Source: Planctomycetota bacterium (GTDB taxonomy: Bacteria; Planctomycetota; Phycisphaerae; UBA1845; PWPN01). From it: DNA of 64,000 nucleotides. Under the pieces are notes generated by a model, which was not told the origin of the DNA, did not search any database, and was given only the letters and a program-made list of their open reading frames with translations. The translations under genes and the position numbers were made by a program. Shown piece after piece: positions 17,942 to 30,273 of this stretch. Within the stretch, counting starts at the first letter, position 1, and each line of letters starts with the position of its first letter. The stretch is taken from positions 124,001 to 188,000 of the forward strand of contig JAKPHF010000056.1 of the NCBI GenBank assembly GCA_029550525.1. Reading direction: 5' to 3'.

Positions 17942-19000
17942 ATGGCCAAACCGCCCTCCCATCCCGTGACCACCGTGGAACTGGCCGCCCGGCTGGGCAT
18001 CTCGCCCAGCACGGTGTCGATCGTGCTGCGGGGCCAGTCCGAGCGGCGGAAAATATCGGCCCGAACCGTCGAGCGAGTGCTCCAAGCGGCTCGCGAGCTG
18101 AACTATGTGCCCAATCAGTGGGCCCGTAACCTGCGGCGTCAGAAATCAGGCATGATCGGCGTGATCCTCGCCAGCTTTCGCTGGGACTGGGCCCAGGAGC
18201 TGACGACGGGCATGGCCGAGGTGTTCGAGTCCACAGGCTACACGCCCTTCGTGGCCGTCCACGCTTACCAGCCTGAGCGGGCCCGCCGCGAGTTACTCAG
18301 TTGCCTGCAGCGCCGGGATGAAGCGATCATCATGGTCCCCCTGCCGGGATTGGATGACGCTTACGAGCGGGCGCGGGCCATGGGGATTCCGATCGTGTTC
18401 GTGGCCGACCGTCCATCCACGCTCGCCGACGCGCACTTCGTGGCGTGGGACAGTCCGGCCGACATCAAGCTGGCCGTCGAACACCTTGTGCAGATCGGCC
18501 GTCGGCGGATTGGGTTCGTCGGGTTCGATTACCCCATGCCGCTCAACGCCGCGCGTTACCGAGCCTATCGGTCGGTCCTGCAACGAGCCGGCCTGCCCAT
18601 CGACCCGCGCTGGGTCGCCCGTGGCTCCATGCTGCTGTCGCCGGAGGAGATCATCGAGAAATCCATCGCCCAGTTGTTCCAGCCCGGCCAGCCGCACCCC
18701 GATGCCATCGTGGTCCAGCATGACGGCTTGGCCACGCTGCTCCTGGATGCCATACGCACGCACGGCATTCGTGTGCCCGACGATGTGGCGTTGATCGGCA
18801 TGGGCGACTATCCGATCACGCGATTCGCCGGCGTCAGTCTTTCCACGGTCAAGGAGCCCATCGCCGAAATCGGGCGGGAAGCAGCCAAGGCCGCGCTCGA
18901 TCTGTTGAGCCATCCCACACAGCCGCCCATCCAACGGCTCTTGCCTTGCGGTGAACTCAAGATCCGCCACACCACCGTCCCCGGCGCCAGCGGAGCTTGA
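17942..19000 (+). CDS. LacI-family transcriptional regulator, 352 aa
   Basis: DNA-binding repressor-type protein. The helix-turn-helix is at about 9-32 (VELAARLGISPSTVSIVLRG) and the hinge helix near 50-60 (YVPNQWARNLRRQ). A periplasmic-binding-protein-like effector domain follows, with IGVILASF, GIPIVFVAD, RRIGFVGFD and DDVALIGMGDY. Such regulators usually respond to a sugar or its phosphate. It is divergent from an operon of secreted glycan-related proteins, and a palindromic operator lies between them, so that operon is its likely target and autoregulation is possible. The ATG at 17942 fits family length; an in-frame ATG 14 codons earlier lies nearer the operator. Confidence 0.9.
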   Translation: MAKPPSHPVTTVELAARLGISPSTVSIVLRGQSERRKISARTVERVLQAARELNYVPNQWARNLRRQKSGMIGVILASFRWDWAQELTTGMAEVFESTGYTPFVAVHAYQPERARRELLSCLQRRDEAIIMVPLPGLDDAYERARAMGIPIVFVADRPSTLADAHFVAWDSPADIKLAVEHLVQIGRRRIGFVGFDYPMPLNAARYRAYRSVLQRAGLPIDPRWVARGSMLLSPEEIIEKSIAQLFQPGQPHPDAIVVQHDGLATLLLDAIRTHGIRVPDDVALIGMGDYPITRFAGVSLSTVKEPIAEIGREAAKAALDLLSHPTQPPIQRLLPCGELKIRHTTVPGASGA

Positions 19001-19119
19001 CGCCCTGCCGCGTACCTCCTGATATCTCGTGCTGCCCAACCGTAGCTTCGCCCCGTCGCGCGCAGTACAATGCCGGCTGCCGTTCAACGGTCATCTGATT
19101 TTCACGGGATCGAAGCTCC

Positions 19120-20100
19120 ATGTACCGCATTGCAGTCGTGAGCCTGGTCTGCCTGGCGACGGCGTCGCCACTGGCGGCCGCCGGCGCGACGAGCCGGCCC
19201 GCCGGTGAGCCGGAGGTGGTTTATGCGACCGTAATTCTGGAAGGTGACCCGCCGGGCCGGGTGGATCTCGCGTGGCGACCCGTCGGATTGTCCCGCCGCC
19301 CGGTCATCCTCATGCTGGGAACGCTCAAGCCGGGAGAACTGCCGCCTTGGAGCACGGGGCTGGTGGACGAAGGATACATGCTGGCCGCGTTCCGGTTCGA
19401 GTACCCGCCCGATCCCGATCCGCAGCGGCGGGCCCAATGGCTCGTGTTCGACGAACGGTTCGCCCACAGCTTCGCGCTGAGCGGTGCGCGGGCTCCGCAG
19501 GACACGGCTCGCGTGATCGACTACCTGGTGTCGCGCGGCGACATTGATCCGAGCAAGATCGGCTGGCTGGGCAGCTCATCCACGGGCATCCCCGCCCTGG
19601 CGGCGGCGACCGGCGAAAAACGCCTGGCTGCCGTGGTCGTGTTCGTGAGCACGGGCGCCTATCGCCAGTGGTTCGAGTCGTGGAAGAGCAACGGCCTGTG
19701 GAAAGGCAAGACCGACCAACTCTGGCCGGAAACGCAGGCTTTGCTCGAACGGCACGATCCCATCCTGCACGTGGACAAGTTGTTTCCCACTGCCATCCTG
19801 ATGGTCAGCGGAGGCCACGACAAGATCGTCGATCCGAAAACCGCCCGGGCATTCGTCGAGGCAGCCCGGCCGCACTACGAAGCAGACCCGGAACGGCTGA
19901 GGCTGGTGGTGTACGACGGGTTCGGGCACAATCTGCCGAGCGACGTGGTGAAGATGTACGCCGAGGCGTGGTTCCGGCTCTACATGCACCCGACGAATCC
20001 GCCGCCGCCTCCGCCGAGCGTCCCTGCCGGGCTGCCCGAGATCATCGAGAACACACGGATCAACTCGGCCGAACACCGCGACGTGGTGGGAGCCGAGTAG
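19120..20100 (+). CDS. Exported alpha/beta hydrolase, 326 aa
   Basis: The signal peptide is about 21 residues. The alpha/beta-hydrolase fold shows a nucleophile elbow GWLGSSSTGIPAL, an acid in SGGHDKIVDP and the terminal His in YDGFGHNLP, in the right order. The family relates to acyl esterases and dienelactone-hydrolase-like enzymes; the substrate is unknown. A run of six prolines near residue 298 precedes a short C-terminal tail. A TACAAT box at 19066-19071 could be the -10 element. It follows the LacI gene by 119 bases and precedes an ECF sigma gene. Confidence 0.8.
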   Translation: MYRIAVVSLVCLATASPLAAAGATSRPAGEPEVVYATVILEGDPPGRVDLAWRPVGLSRRPVILMLGTLKPGELPPWSTGLVDEGYMLAAFRFEYPPDPDPQRRAQWLVFDERFAHSFALSGARAPQDTARVIDYLVSRGDIDPSKIGWLGSSSTGIPALAAATGEKRLAAVVVFVSTGAYRQWFESWKSNGLWKGKTDQLWPETQALLERHDPILHVDKLFPTAILMVSGGHDKIVDPKTARAFVEAARPHYEADPERLRLVVYDGFGHNLPSDVVKMYAEAWFRLYMHPTNPPPPPPSVPAGLPEIIENTRINSAEHRDVVGAE

Positions 20101-20161
20101 GCCAGAGATCGCATTCATGACGGCGCACCGGGACGGCCCCGGCGCTTGCACTCGAACCCGC

Positions 20162-20767
20162 ATGCAAACCACGCAGACCAACTTGCTGAGCGCCGTTCGC
20201 GACAGCCAGAATCGCGAGGCCTGGGGCCATTTTTACCGCATCTACGCCCCCATGCTGCGGAATTTCGGGCGACGGCTGGGCGTGAACGAGACGGACCTGG
20301 ACGATCTGACGCAAGAGGTGCTGATGATCGCCCACCGCTCGCTCTGCGACGACGTCTACGACCCGGCCAAGGGCCGATTCCGGATGTGGCTGTTCGGCAT
20401 CGCCCGCCGCAAGGCGCTGGAGACGCTACGGGCCCGCGGCCGCCGCACCCGCGTTCAGCAGCCGGCCTGCACCGAGGGCAATGGTGTCGATTTGTTGGCA
20501 CAGATCGAGGATCCCCGCACGCAGGAAACCATGCAGCAGATCTGGCAACAGGAATGGCGCTACGCCCTGCTCGATGAAGCCCTCCGCCAGATCCGCACCG
20601 AGGTCGGCGAAAAAGAGTACCAGGCCTTTGTCCGCTACGCGGTGGAACGCCAGCCGGTGGCCAAGGTGGCGGAAGAACTCGGCATCACCTCATCGAGCGT
20701 GTACGTCTACAAGAGTCGTGTCCTCACCGCCATCCAGAAATGGGTGGAACGGTTCGAGGAGGAATAG
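20162..20767 (+). CDS. ECF-type RNA polymerase sigma factor, 201 aa
   Basis: Region 2 is visible in DDLTQEVLMIAHRSL and FRMWLFGIARRKALE, and region 4 in the C-terminal helix-turn-helix VAKVAEELGITSSSVYVYKSR. The N-terminus TQTNLLSAVRD...AWGHFYRIYAPML matches planctomycete ECF sigma factors of the type that begin TQ-TSLL. The start is uncertain: an in-frame ATG at 20117 lies just after the hydrolase stop. No anti-sigma factor is adjacent. Target promoters unknown. Confidence 0.88.
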   Translation: MQTTQTNLLSAVRDSQNREAWGHFYRIYAPMLRNFGRRLGVNETDLDDLTQEVLMIAHRSLCDDVYDPAKGRFRMWLFGIARRKALETLRARGRRTRVQQPACTEGNGVDLLAQIEDPRTQETMQQIWQQEWRYALLDEALRQIRTEVGEKEYQAFVRYAVERQPVAKVAEELGITSSSVYVYKSRVLTAIQKWVERFEEE

Positions 20768-20777
20768 CGACGCGTAT

Positions 20778-20851
20778 TTGTGTGGTGCACGCTTCCAGCA
20801 CGCACAGTGCCGGTAGGGATGTGTGCGCCACAATGATCCCGTGCACCACAA
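20778..20851. repeat. Dispersed palindromic element A, degenerate copy
   Basis: The outer arms TGTGGTGCACG and CGTGCACCACA are intact, and the GCTTCCAGC half of the first inner hairpin remains. The interior is about 20 bases longer and diverged compared with the copies at 30397, 34565 and 63686. It lies in the 99-base gap between convergent genes and could act as a stem-loop. Confidence 0.65.
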
Positions 20852-20866
20852 TGCCGCTCGGTCGGC

Positions 20867-23770
20867 TCAGTGGTCGCATCCGGGCGTGGCGAGGTTTCCC
20901 GCACCGGACAGGCAGTTGAGCAGCGTGTTCACGTCAAACGTGTCGATGAACCCGGATCCGTTGAAGTCGGATGCCTGACAACCGGGCACGCCGGCCTCCT
21001 TGCCGAGGCACAACTGGAACAGGCCGAAGTCGGACTGGTCCACGTCGCCGTCGTGGTCGAGGTCCGGCGCCACGGTACGAACGTTGACCGTCACCTGAAC
21101 CGTTTGCGGGCTGTTGCCGGCTTCGGCGGAGGTCACCGTGATAGTGGCCTGGTGCTGCCCCACGGGCAGGGCGACCGTGGCATACGAGACTGTGATAGTG
21201 TCTTCTTCGCCTGACGAATCGCCTTCAGTCGGCGCGACGGTAAGCCATGGCGCATCCGACGTCACGATATAACTCAGCGAGTCCGGACCGCTGTTGGCGA
21301 TGGTGAACGTGTCGTTGGCCAGCGTGCTACGAATGTGCACGTCGCGGGTAATCTGCTTGGTGCTCAGAGCCAGCGTGGGCCCGACGTAGGCGATGCCGAA
21401 CGGATTCGTAAACGTCGTGCCGCCCTGCCCGATGAGCTCGGCCCGGACATATTTGTCCACGCCGGGTGTCGTGCGATAGTTGATGGTCGGACCGACCTGC
21501 ACCTCGCTGGCCATGGACACCCACCGGTACTTGTCGGCCGGCAAGGGCTGCCCGCCGGACGAAGCGCTCACCGTGATCGTGCCCGCCGCGTGGTCCACCA
21601 AGATGGAGTCGATGACCGGTGTCTCGGCCACGCTGCGGACGGCCGTCGGATGCGTCCCCACCGAGCTGAAGTAGTATTGCCCACGTTCGGTTGCCTGTCG
21701 CACCACCGCGCCATCGGGAGCGGTGTCGGACAGGAACGATTGCATCCACGGACGATCTTCCCATCCGGTCACGCTCTGCGTCTCGGTTTCGGAAGCGGCG
21801 GGCGGCACGAGATACGTCAACCAGTCGCGGCCAAGATGGCTCATGCTGTGCATGTCGTCAGCAGCAACGCCCCACACCGGCCGATCGGGCATCATGATCG
21901 ACAGCACCTGGTCCCACAGCGGCAAGTCGATGAATCGGCCGCCCTGATTGATGACCTCCATCGCCACCAGGTGATCGAACGTGCGGTACCAGTTCACGTA
22001 ATCCTGCACGGTGTAGTTGTAGCGGCCGGGATGGTTGAGCACGGCCAGCCCACCCGCCAGTCCGATCTGCGTGAGCGTCAAATCGACGTTGGTCGAGCCG
22101 GTGGTGAAGTTGATGAACAAAGCGTTCAGATGATGATGCTCGGAGGCTTCGTTACCCGGAATCGCCAGCATGTTCAACAAATCGGGATAGCGGTTCCAAT
22201 TCTCCCACGGGAACGTGCAGCGGTTGTGATCGGTGATGGCCAGCACGCTGTAGCCGCGAGCCTTGTACTCGTCGATGACCTGGTCGGGCGTCAACGAGCC
22301 GTCGCTCTGCGTGGTATGCGTATGAACGTTGGCCTTATGTCGCTGGAACCCCGCCCAGTCCACGCTCTCGTAAGGATTGACCACGACCTGGATGTAGTCC
22401 AGCTTGCGGACCGACACCGGCAACACGGCGTCAGTAAGGCCGCCGTCGTTGGTGGTCCGCAGATGGGTCTCGCCCTGCCCCTCCGTCCGGATATCCACCG
22501 TCTGCTCGGTGGGCGCACCTGGAGCAAAATGAAGCACGACGCGATCATCGACCGCGTTGGCAGGCACGGCGATCTCGGGATCATCGCTGATGAGCGTGAC
22601 GTTCACCGGCCGCGTGGCATTGCTGCCCGGTGTGAGGCGAATCGTGACGGGTGTCGTGGAGGAAGGCGATGCGATCAACGCCGGGGTGGTGAAGTTCACG
22701 CTGCCCGCCTCGACGTCCACGGTCAGCACTACGTCATTCAAACCGGCATCGTTGGCGGTGCTGATGCGAGCCTGGCCGGCAGAGCCGAAGCCGATGGTGA
22801 CGGTCTGCTCGTTGGGGCCGCCGGCAGGCAACGTCACGGTGAACGGCTGGCCGCCCGCGCCCTTTGGCTCAGCCACGTCGGGACGATCGCTGACCAGCGT
22901 CACCGTCACCGGATTGGAAGCGTTGGCTTCCGGCGGAATCTTCAGCGTCACGGCAACATCGGCCGCACCAACGACCGCACTGAGCTGACGGGGCACGAAC
23001 TGAACGTTGTTGGCGGCTCCGCTCTCGGCCAGCATGAAGGCGTCGAACGCGTATGCCCGGTGGTCGCTCGTGGCCGCCTCGGCACGAACCTTGAAAGACC
23101 CGTCGGGCCCCGGATCGATGTCCACCCACCAGGCCACGTAGCCGGTCTGCGTGTTGTAACCGGTGTTGAAAACTGTCGAAGCTCCATCGGCTTCAATCGT
23201 GGTTCCGGGTGAGCTGACGTTGGTAAACCCGTCCGCGCCCGAGATCGTGTATCGCGTAATCCGCGTGGTGTAGCTCGGATCGTTGCGGTTGGCGGTGGTG
23301 ACGAACTCATACCGGCGAGCCGGATCCAGACCGGTGAACGTGATATCCACCCACCAGCCCGGGTCGCCGTAATAGACGGTGCCCATGAGGCTGACGGAGC
23401 TCGCCGGATCGAAAATGTTTCGTGCATCCGTACCGGGGCCGCAGTCGCTTCCCCCTGTGGTAGCGCTCGACTGCCAGTGAACGCCACCACTCTGCGTCAG
23501 CGTCACCGTGACGGCGGTGGGCAGACCCGTATTCTTGTCGATGAGGATGCCGGAAGACGGCCCCGGTGCACCCGAGCCGATGTTGAACGTGGTGACGTTC
23601 GGCGTGAGCGTCGGGTGGCCGTTCGCCGGATCGTGAACGAGGTCGTTGTAGGCGATGAATCGGTTCGAAGCCGCGGAAGCGGTAACCGGCAGCCCCGGTC
23701 CGACGATTCCGCCCAGGCCACACAAGACGGACACGACAACGAACCACCGTGCCGGGCATGCTCGCTTCAC
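20867..23770 (-). CDS. Exported multidomain PHP metallohydrolase with BACON and dockerin-like domains, 967 aa
   Basis: GTG start behind GGAGGAGG and a signal peptide. Residues about 25-260 form a beta-rich, carbohydrate-binding-like region. Two Calx-beta-like repeats follow (AVTLKIPPEANASNP and VTIRLTPGSNATRP lines). The PHP domain begins KANVHTHTTQSDGSLTP (HxH) and continues with LAITDHNR, LNHPGRYNY and AADDMHSMSHLG. A BACON-type module (SDAPWLTVAPTEG) and a dockerin-like tail (DHDGDVDQSDFGLFQLC) complete it. It is related in its core to the CehA/McbA-type protein at 9757. Probably a surface enzyme on carbohydrate; the reaction is unknown. Confidence 0.85.
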   Translation of the reverse strand: MKRACPARWFVVVSVLCGLGGIVGPGLPVTASAASNRFIAYNDLVHDPANGHPTLTPNVTTFNIGSGAPGPSSGILIDKNTGLPTAVTVTLTQSGGVHWQSSATTGGSDCGPGTDARNIFDPASSVSLMGTVYYGDPGWWVDITFTGLDPARRYEFVTTANRNDPSYTTRITRYTISGADGFTNVSSPGTTIEADGASTVFNTGYNTQTGYVAWWVDIDPGPDGSFKVRAEAATSDHRAYAFDAFMLAESGAANNVQFVPRQLSAVVGAADVAVTLKIPPEANASNPVTVTLVSDRPDVAEPKGAGGQPFTVTLPAGGPNEQTVTIGFGSAGQARISTANDAGLNDVVLTVDVEAGSVNFTTPALIASPSSTTPVTIRLTPGSNATRPVNVTLISDDPEIAVPANAVDDRVVLHFAPGAPTEQTVDIRTEGQGETHLRTTNDGGLTDAVLPVSVRKLDYIQVVVNPYESVDWAGFQRHKANVHTHTTQSDGSLTPDQVIDEYKARGYSVLAITDHNRCTFPWENWNRYPDLLNMLAIPGNEASEHHHLNALFINFTTGSTNVDLTLTQIGLAGGLAVLNHPGRYNYTVQDYVNWYRTFDHLVAMEVINQGGRFIDLPLWDQVLSIMMPDRPVWGVAADDMHSMSHLGRDWLTYLVPPAASETETQSVTGWEDRPWMQSFLSDTAPDGAVVRQATERGQYYFSSVGTHPTAVRSVAETPVIDSILVDHAAGTITVSASSGGQPLPADKYRWVSMASEVQVGPTINYRTTPGVDKYVRAELIGQGGTTFTNPFGIAYVGPTLALSTKQITRDVHIRSTLANDTFTIANSGPDSLSYIVTSDAPWLTVAPTEGDSSGEEDTITVSYATVALPVGQHQATITVTSAEAGNSPQTVQVTVNVRTVAPDLDHDGDVDQSDFGLFQLCLGKEAGVPGCQASDFNGSGFIDTFDVNTLLNCLSGAGNLATPGCDH

Positions 23771-23952
23771 GAGTTCCTCCTCCGCGCAGCCGAAACCGGC
23801 GCTCCTCGCGCAAATTCCGTTGTTGATCGTGGCGGCCCGTTGACCGCAAAGCATTCAGGAACTTGATACTGTAGACGCCCATCCCGCCCGAGTGCAAGAA
23901 GCGGTCGCTCGCGATTCTCGGGCTCGGCGGAGGCGACGGCATTCTCGGGCCT

Positions 23953-25341
23953 TCACACGTGGATCGCACGCTGATCGACAGCCAGTGCGGCTTCTTTCAT
24001 CGCCTCGGCGAGCGTGGGATGAGCGTGGCTCGTGCGAGCGACGTCCTCGCTGCTGGCCCCGAACTCGATGGCGGCCGCCGCCTCGGCGATCAGGTCGCCG
24101 GCCCGCGGGCCGATAATGTGCACGCCGAGAATGCGATCGGTCTCGGCGTGAGCCAGCATTTTGACGAAGCCGTCCACATGGCCGAGAGCGCGGGCCCGCC
24201 CGTTGCCGCGAAACGGAAACACACCCTTGCGGTACGGCGTGCCGGCCTCCTTCAATTGATCCTCGGTTTTGCCGACCGAGGCGATCTCGGGCATGGTGTA
24301 GACCACGGCAGGAATCGCGTCGTAGTTCACATGTCCGTAACCGGTCACCAGATGCTCCACGCAGGCGATGCCTTCCTCTTCGGCCTTGTGAGCCAACATG
24401 GCTCCGCCGATGACGTCACCGATGGCATACACGCCGGGCGCGGATGTGGCGAAATGCTCGTTCACGGGGATGCAACCTTTGGCGTCGGTCTGGATGCCCA
24501 CCGATTCGAGCCCGAGCCCTTCGGTGTTGGGCACCCGCCCCACCGCCAGGAGCACGCGCGAGCAGCGTATCGGCTCAGCGCCGGCACACTCGACGACGCA
24601 CCCCTCGCCTTCCACGCGGGCGGCGGTGACACGGCTCGACAACCGAAACTCGATGCCGGACTTGGCGAACAGTTTTTGTGCCTCCGCCGCCAGTTCCGAG
24701 TCCATGCCGGGCAGGATGCGGTCGAGGTATTCGAGGACGGTGACCTTGGCCCCCAGGCGACTCCAGACGGCAGCCATCTCCAGACCGATGTAGCCGGCGC
24801 CGATGACCACCAGGTGCTCGGGGACGGATGAAAACGCCAACGCCTCGGTGCTCGTGCCGATTCGGTCGCCATCGACCACCACGCCGGGCAGATCGGCCGA
24901 GCGGCTGCCGGTGGCGATCAGGATGTGCTCGGCTTGCAACTCGGTTTCGCCCTGCGAACCGGTGACCACCACGCGATGGGCTCCCGCGAGACGACCATGG
25001 CCGGCGTAGTGAGTAACGTTGTTCTTGCGAAGCAGCGCGGCCACGCCCTTGGTCAACATGGTGACCACCTGGTCCTTGCGCCGCATCATGGCCGGCAGGT
25101 CGAGCCGCACGTTCTCCACGACGATGCCGTGAGCCGCCAGCTCATGACGAGCCTGGGCGTACAGCTCACTGGACTCGAGCAGCGCTTTGCTGGGTATGCA
25201 ACCGACGCGCAAACAAGTCCCGCCCAGAGCCGGCGCCTCCTCCACGCAGGCCACGTTCAGACCGAGTTGGGCGGCCCGAATGGCAGCGACGTATCCACCC
25301 GGTCCCGCGCCGATGATGATCAGATCATGTTGTTGGGCCAT
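23953..25341 (-). CDS. lpdA: Dihydrolipoamide dehydrogenase (E3), 462 aa
   Basis: FAD flavoprotein that reoxidises the dihydrolipoyl arm of E2 and reduces NAD+. FAD motif GAGPGGYVAA at the N-terminus, redox-active disulfide GGTCLRVGCIPSK, NAD motif GAGYIGLEMA, and the C-terminal active-site SHAHPTLAEAMKEAA are all present. Length is normal. It is the last gene of sucA-sucB-lpd and may also serve pyruvate dehydrogenase. A 103-base gap with an inverted heptamer repeat separates it from sucB. Confidence 0.96.
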   Translation of the reverse strand: MAQQHDLIIIGAGPGGYVAAIRAAQLGLNVACVEEAPALGGTCLRVGCIPSKALLESSELYAQARHELAAHGIVVENVRLDLPAMMRRKDQVVTMLTKGVAALLRKNNVTHYAGHGRLAGAHRVVVTGSQGETELQAEHILIATGSRSADLPGVVVDGDRIGTSTEALAFSSVPEHLVVIGAGYIGLEMAAVWSRLGAKVTVLEYLDRILPGMDSELAAEAQKLFAKSGIEFRLSSRVTAARVEGEGCVVECAGAEPIRCSRVLLAVGRVPNTEGLGLESVGIQTDAKGCIPVNEHFATSAPGVYAIGDVIGGAMLAHKAEEEGIACVEHLVTGYGHVNYDAIPAVVYTMPEIASVGKTEDQLKEAGTPYRKGVFPFRGNGRARALGHVDGFVKMLAHAETDRILGVHIIGPRAGDLIAEAAAAIEFGASSEDVARTSHAHPTLAEAMKEAALAVDQRAIHV

Positions 25342-25365
25342 GTATGTGTCCTTGGAGGGCCTGGG

Positions 25366-25440
25366 AGCTGGGGACTGGGGGCTGGAAAAAACGTCTGATC
25401 GCCATGCCCCTGGCCCCAGTCCCTAGTCCCCAGTCCCCGT
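25366..25440. repeat. Heptamer array (CCCAGTC type), inverted pair
   Basis: Between sucB and lpdA, GGGGACTGGGGGCTGG is followed about 25 bases later by its near reverse complement, built of CCCAGTC and CCTAGTC units. The pair can fold into a long hairpin inside the operon. The units recall the short tandem heptamers described in cyanobacteria. Confidence 0.7.
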
Positions 25441-25444
25441 CTTC

Positions 25445-26722
25445 CTACGCTTCCAGCAGCATTCGGGCCGGATTCTCTACGCAGTCCTTGATCCGCCGGA
25501 GAAACAGCACGGCCTCGCGTCCGTCCACGATGCGGTGGTCATACGTGAGGGCCACATACATCATCGGCCGAATCACGATCTGGCCTTCACGAACCACCGG
25601 TCGCTCTTGGATAGCGTGCAGCCCCAGGATGCCGCTCTGAGGCGGGTTGAGAATGGGTGTGGACAACAACGAGCCGAAGACGCCGCCGTTGGTGATGGTG
25701 AACGTGCCGCCTTCCAGCTCGTCGAGCGTCAGCTTGTTCTCGCGGGCCCGACGAGCCATGTCGGCGATGGCCTGTTCGATCTGAGCGAAGCTCATTAGCT
25801 CGGCGTTGCGCAGCACGGGCACGACCAGGCCACGGTCGGTCGAGACGGCTACGCCGATGTCGAAGTAGTTGCGATAGACGATGTCATTACCGCGAATCTC
25901 CGCGTTGAGCTGCGGAAACGTTTTCAAGGCATCGATCGCGGCTTTGACGAAGAAGGACATGAATCCCAGCTTGATGCCGTGCTTTTTCTCGAATGCGTCG
26001 TTGTGTTCCTTGCGAAGCTGGAGAACGGCCGACAGATCCGCCTCGTTGAACGTGGTCAGCATGGCCGCGGTCTGCTGGGCCTCGACCAGACGCTGGGCGA
26101 CCCGCCGCCGCAGCATGGACATGGGCACCGCCTCTTCCTGACGCAAGCCGGCCGGAGCGGCCACCGGCTCGGGTGCGGCCGCGGCAGCCGGCGGCGTCGC
26201 ACCGGCGATGGGCAGCTTGGCGGGCGCTTTCTCCCGGGCCCGCTGCACGTCCTGCTTGAGGATTCGTCCGCCCGGCCCCGTGGGCTGCACCTGGGCAGGC
26301 TCGAGCCCGGCCTCGGCCATGGCGCGACGAGCGGCGGGCATGACCACCGGCGACGCGGCGTCGCCGGGACGTGGCATCGCCGAGACTTCGCGCGCCGGAG
26401 AGACTCCTGGTTGCGCCGGCGGTTGCGCGACCGGCGCGGCAGCAGCTGGTTCTGTCGGCCCGCCCGGCGCCGGCTGCGGCCGGACGGCAGACTCGTCGAT
26501 GGCGGCCAAGACGTCGCCCGGCTTTGCGATTTCGCCCTTGCGTTTGTGAATGATCAGCTTCCCACTCACCGGCGCGGGCAGTTCCATGGCCGCCTTGTCG
26601 GTTTCGATCTCGACCAGGATTTCGTCAACTTCCACGTAATCGCCGTCGGCCTTGCGCCACTCGCCGACCTGGACCTCCTGAACGGATTCGCCTGCCTGGG
26701 GAACCTTCAGTTCGACCGCCAT
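25445..26722 (-). CDS. sucB: 2-oxoglutarate dehydrogenase E2, dihydrolipoyl succinyltransferase, 425 aa
   Basis: Core of the 2-oxoglutarate dehydrogenase complex; transfers the succinyl group from lipoamide to CoA. One lipoyl domain (1-75) with the modified Lys in EIETDKAAMELP, a Pro/Ala linker, a peripheral-subunit-binding domain (AARRAMAEAGLEPAQVQPTG, about 130-160), a second linker, and the catalytic domain ending YDHRIVDGREAVLFL with the active-site His. A single lipoyl domain and the C-terminal motif favour succinyl- over acetyltransferase, as does sucA next door. GAGGAG ribosome site. Confidence 0.95.
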   Translation of the reverse strand: MAVELKVPQAGESVQEVQVGEWRKADGDYVEVDEILVEIETDKAAMELPAPVSGKLIIHKRKGEIAKPGDVLAAIDESAVRPQPAPGGPTEPAAAAPVAQPPAQPGVSPAREVSAMPRPGDAASPVVMPAARRAMAEAGLEPAQVQPTGPGGRILKQDVQRAREKAPAKLPIAGATPPAAAAAPEPVAAPAGLRQEEAVPMSMLRRRVAQRLVEAQQTAAMLTTFNEADLSAVLQLRKEHNDAFEKKHGIKLGFMSFFVKAAIDALKTFPQLNAEIRGNDIVYRNYFDIGVAVSTDRGLVVPVLRNAELMSFAQIEQAIADMARRARENKLTLDELEGGTFTITNGGVFGSLLSTPILNPPQSGILGLHAIQERPVVREGQIVIRPMMYVALTYDHRIVDGREAVLFLRRIKDCVENPARMLLEA

Positions 26723-26776
26723 TCGTCGTGTCTCCTCGCGTGCGTACCGGAATCGCCTTTGCCTTGCTGTTCTGTC

Positions 26777-29632
<2,856 letters not shown>

Positions 29633-29786
29633 ACGCTGCTGCACCTCACGTAAGACCTGAATTCCGGAGTCATTGTAGTCCTCATGTCCCGGAAAACTGA
29701 CAGGACCGGTCGACCGAATTCGACGCGTTTTCGCCTCGGGTACGTGTTTACCAGTAAAGGTGAGCGAACGGACGGGGAACAGAGTC

Positions 29787-29805
29787 GGCGGGGTCAAGCC
29801 CCGCC
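29787..29805. repeat. REP-like palindrome, family C
   Basis: GGCGGGG-TCAA-GCCCCGCC, a perfect 7-bp stem with a 4-5 base loop, in the gap upstream of sucA. Copies occur at 34735 (loop TCCA) and, with one damaged arm, near 55119. Confidence 0.6.
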
Positions 29806-29907
29806 GCTCGCTGGTCTGTGTGTGTCCGTACGCGAGAAGCGAGTCGCCGGGCTTGTCCTGGCGGACTGAATTCCAATGGGGCGTGCGCCGTTCGGAGGAG
29901 ACCTGCG

Positions 29908-30273
29908 TCAGAAGAGCATCTTCCACAGCAGGTCGAGGCGACCGCGACGGATGAGGGCCCAGCCGGAGTAGCGCATGACCCGGCGGATTTCGTCGCGGTA
30001 ATGGGCGTGGTAACAGTGGTCGGGGCAGTGCTTGCAGGCAGGTTTGGGATCGAGCGGGCAGTGCAACCGCTTGAAGAAGGCGTGTGCCAGGAGCTTGCCA
30101 CAGTCTTCACACAGGACCGGGGCCCGGCCCAGCAAGTCTTCGACGCGGCAGAATTTCAGATCGGCGGCCCGCCGTTCCTCGCCGCGATGGTGGCCGTCGC
30201 AGTACAACTGGATGAACCGGCCGAGTACGACCAGGTCCCGTGCGATCTTCCTGTGAGGGGTGGCAATGACCAT
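29908..30273 (-). CDS. YgbA-like protein (nitrous oxide-stimulated promoter family), 121 aa
   Basis: Small Cys-rich protein of the family named after E. coli YgbA, whose gene responds to nitrosative stress. Conserved elements are LCEDCGKLLAHAFFKRLHC, CKHCPDHCYHAHYRDEIRRVM and the terminal MRYSGWALI. The Cys pattern suggests a metal or Fe-S site. The biochemical role of the family is not well defined. It lies 275 bases upstream of sucA on the same strand, likely a separate unit. Confidence 0.83.
   Translation of the reverse strand: MVIATPHRKIARDLVVLGRFIQLYCDGHHRGEERRAADLKFCRVEDLLGRAPVLCEDCGKLLAHAFFKRLHCPLDPKPACKHCPDHCYHAHYRDEIRRVMRYSGWALIRRGRLDLLWKMLF

Noticed and set aside
21335..23212. A 625-codon open frame on the plus strand
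   Set aside because: It is antisense to the PHP/BACON/dockerin gene and carries no recognisable motif.
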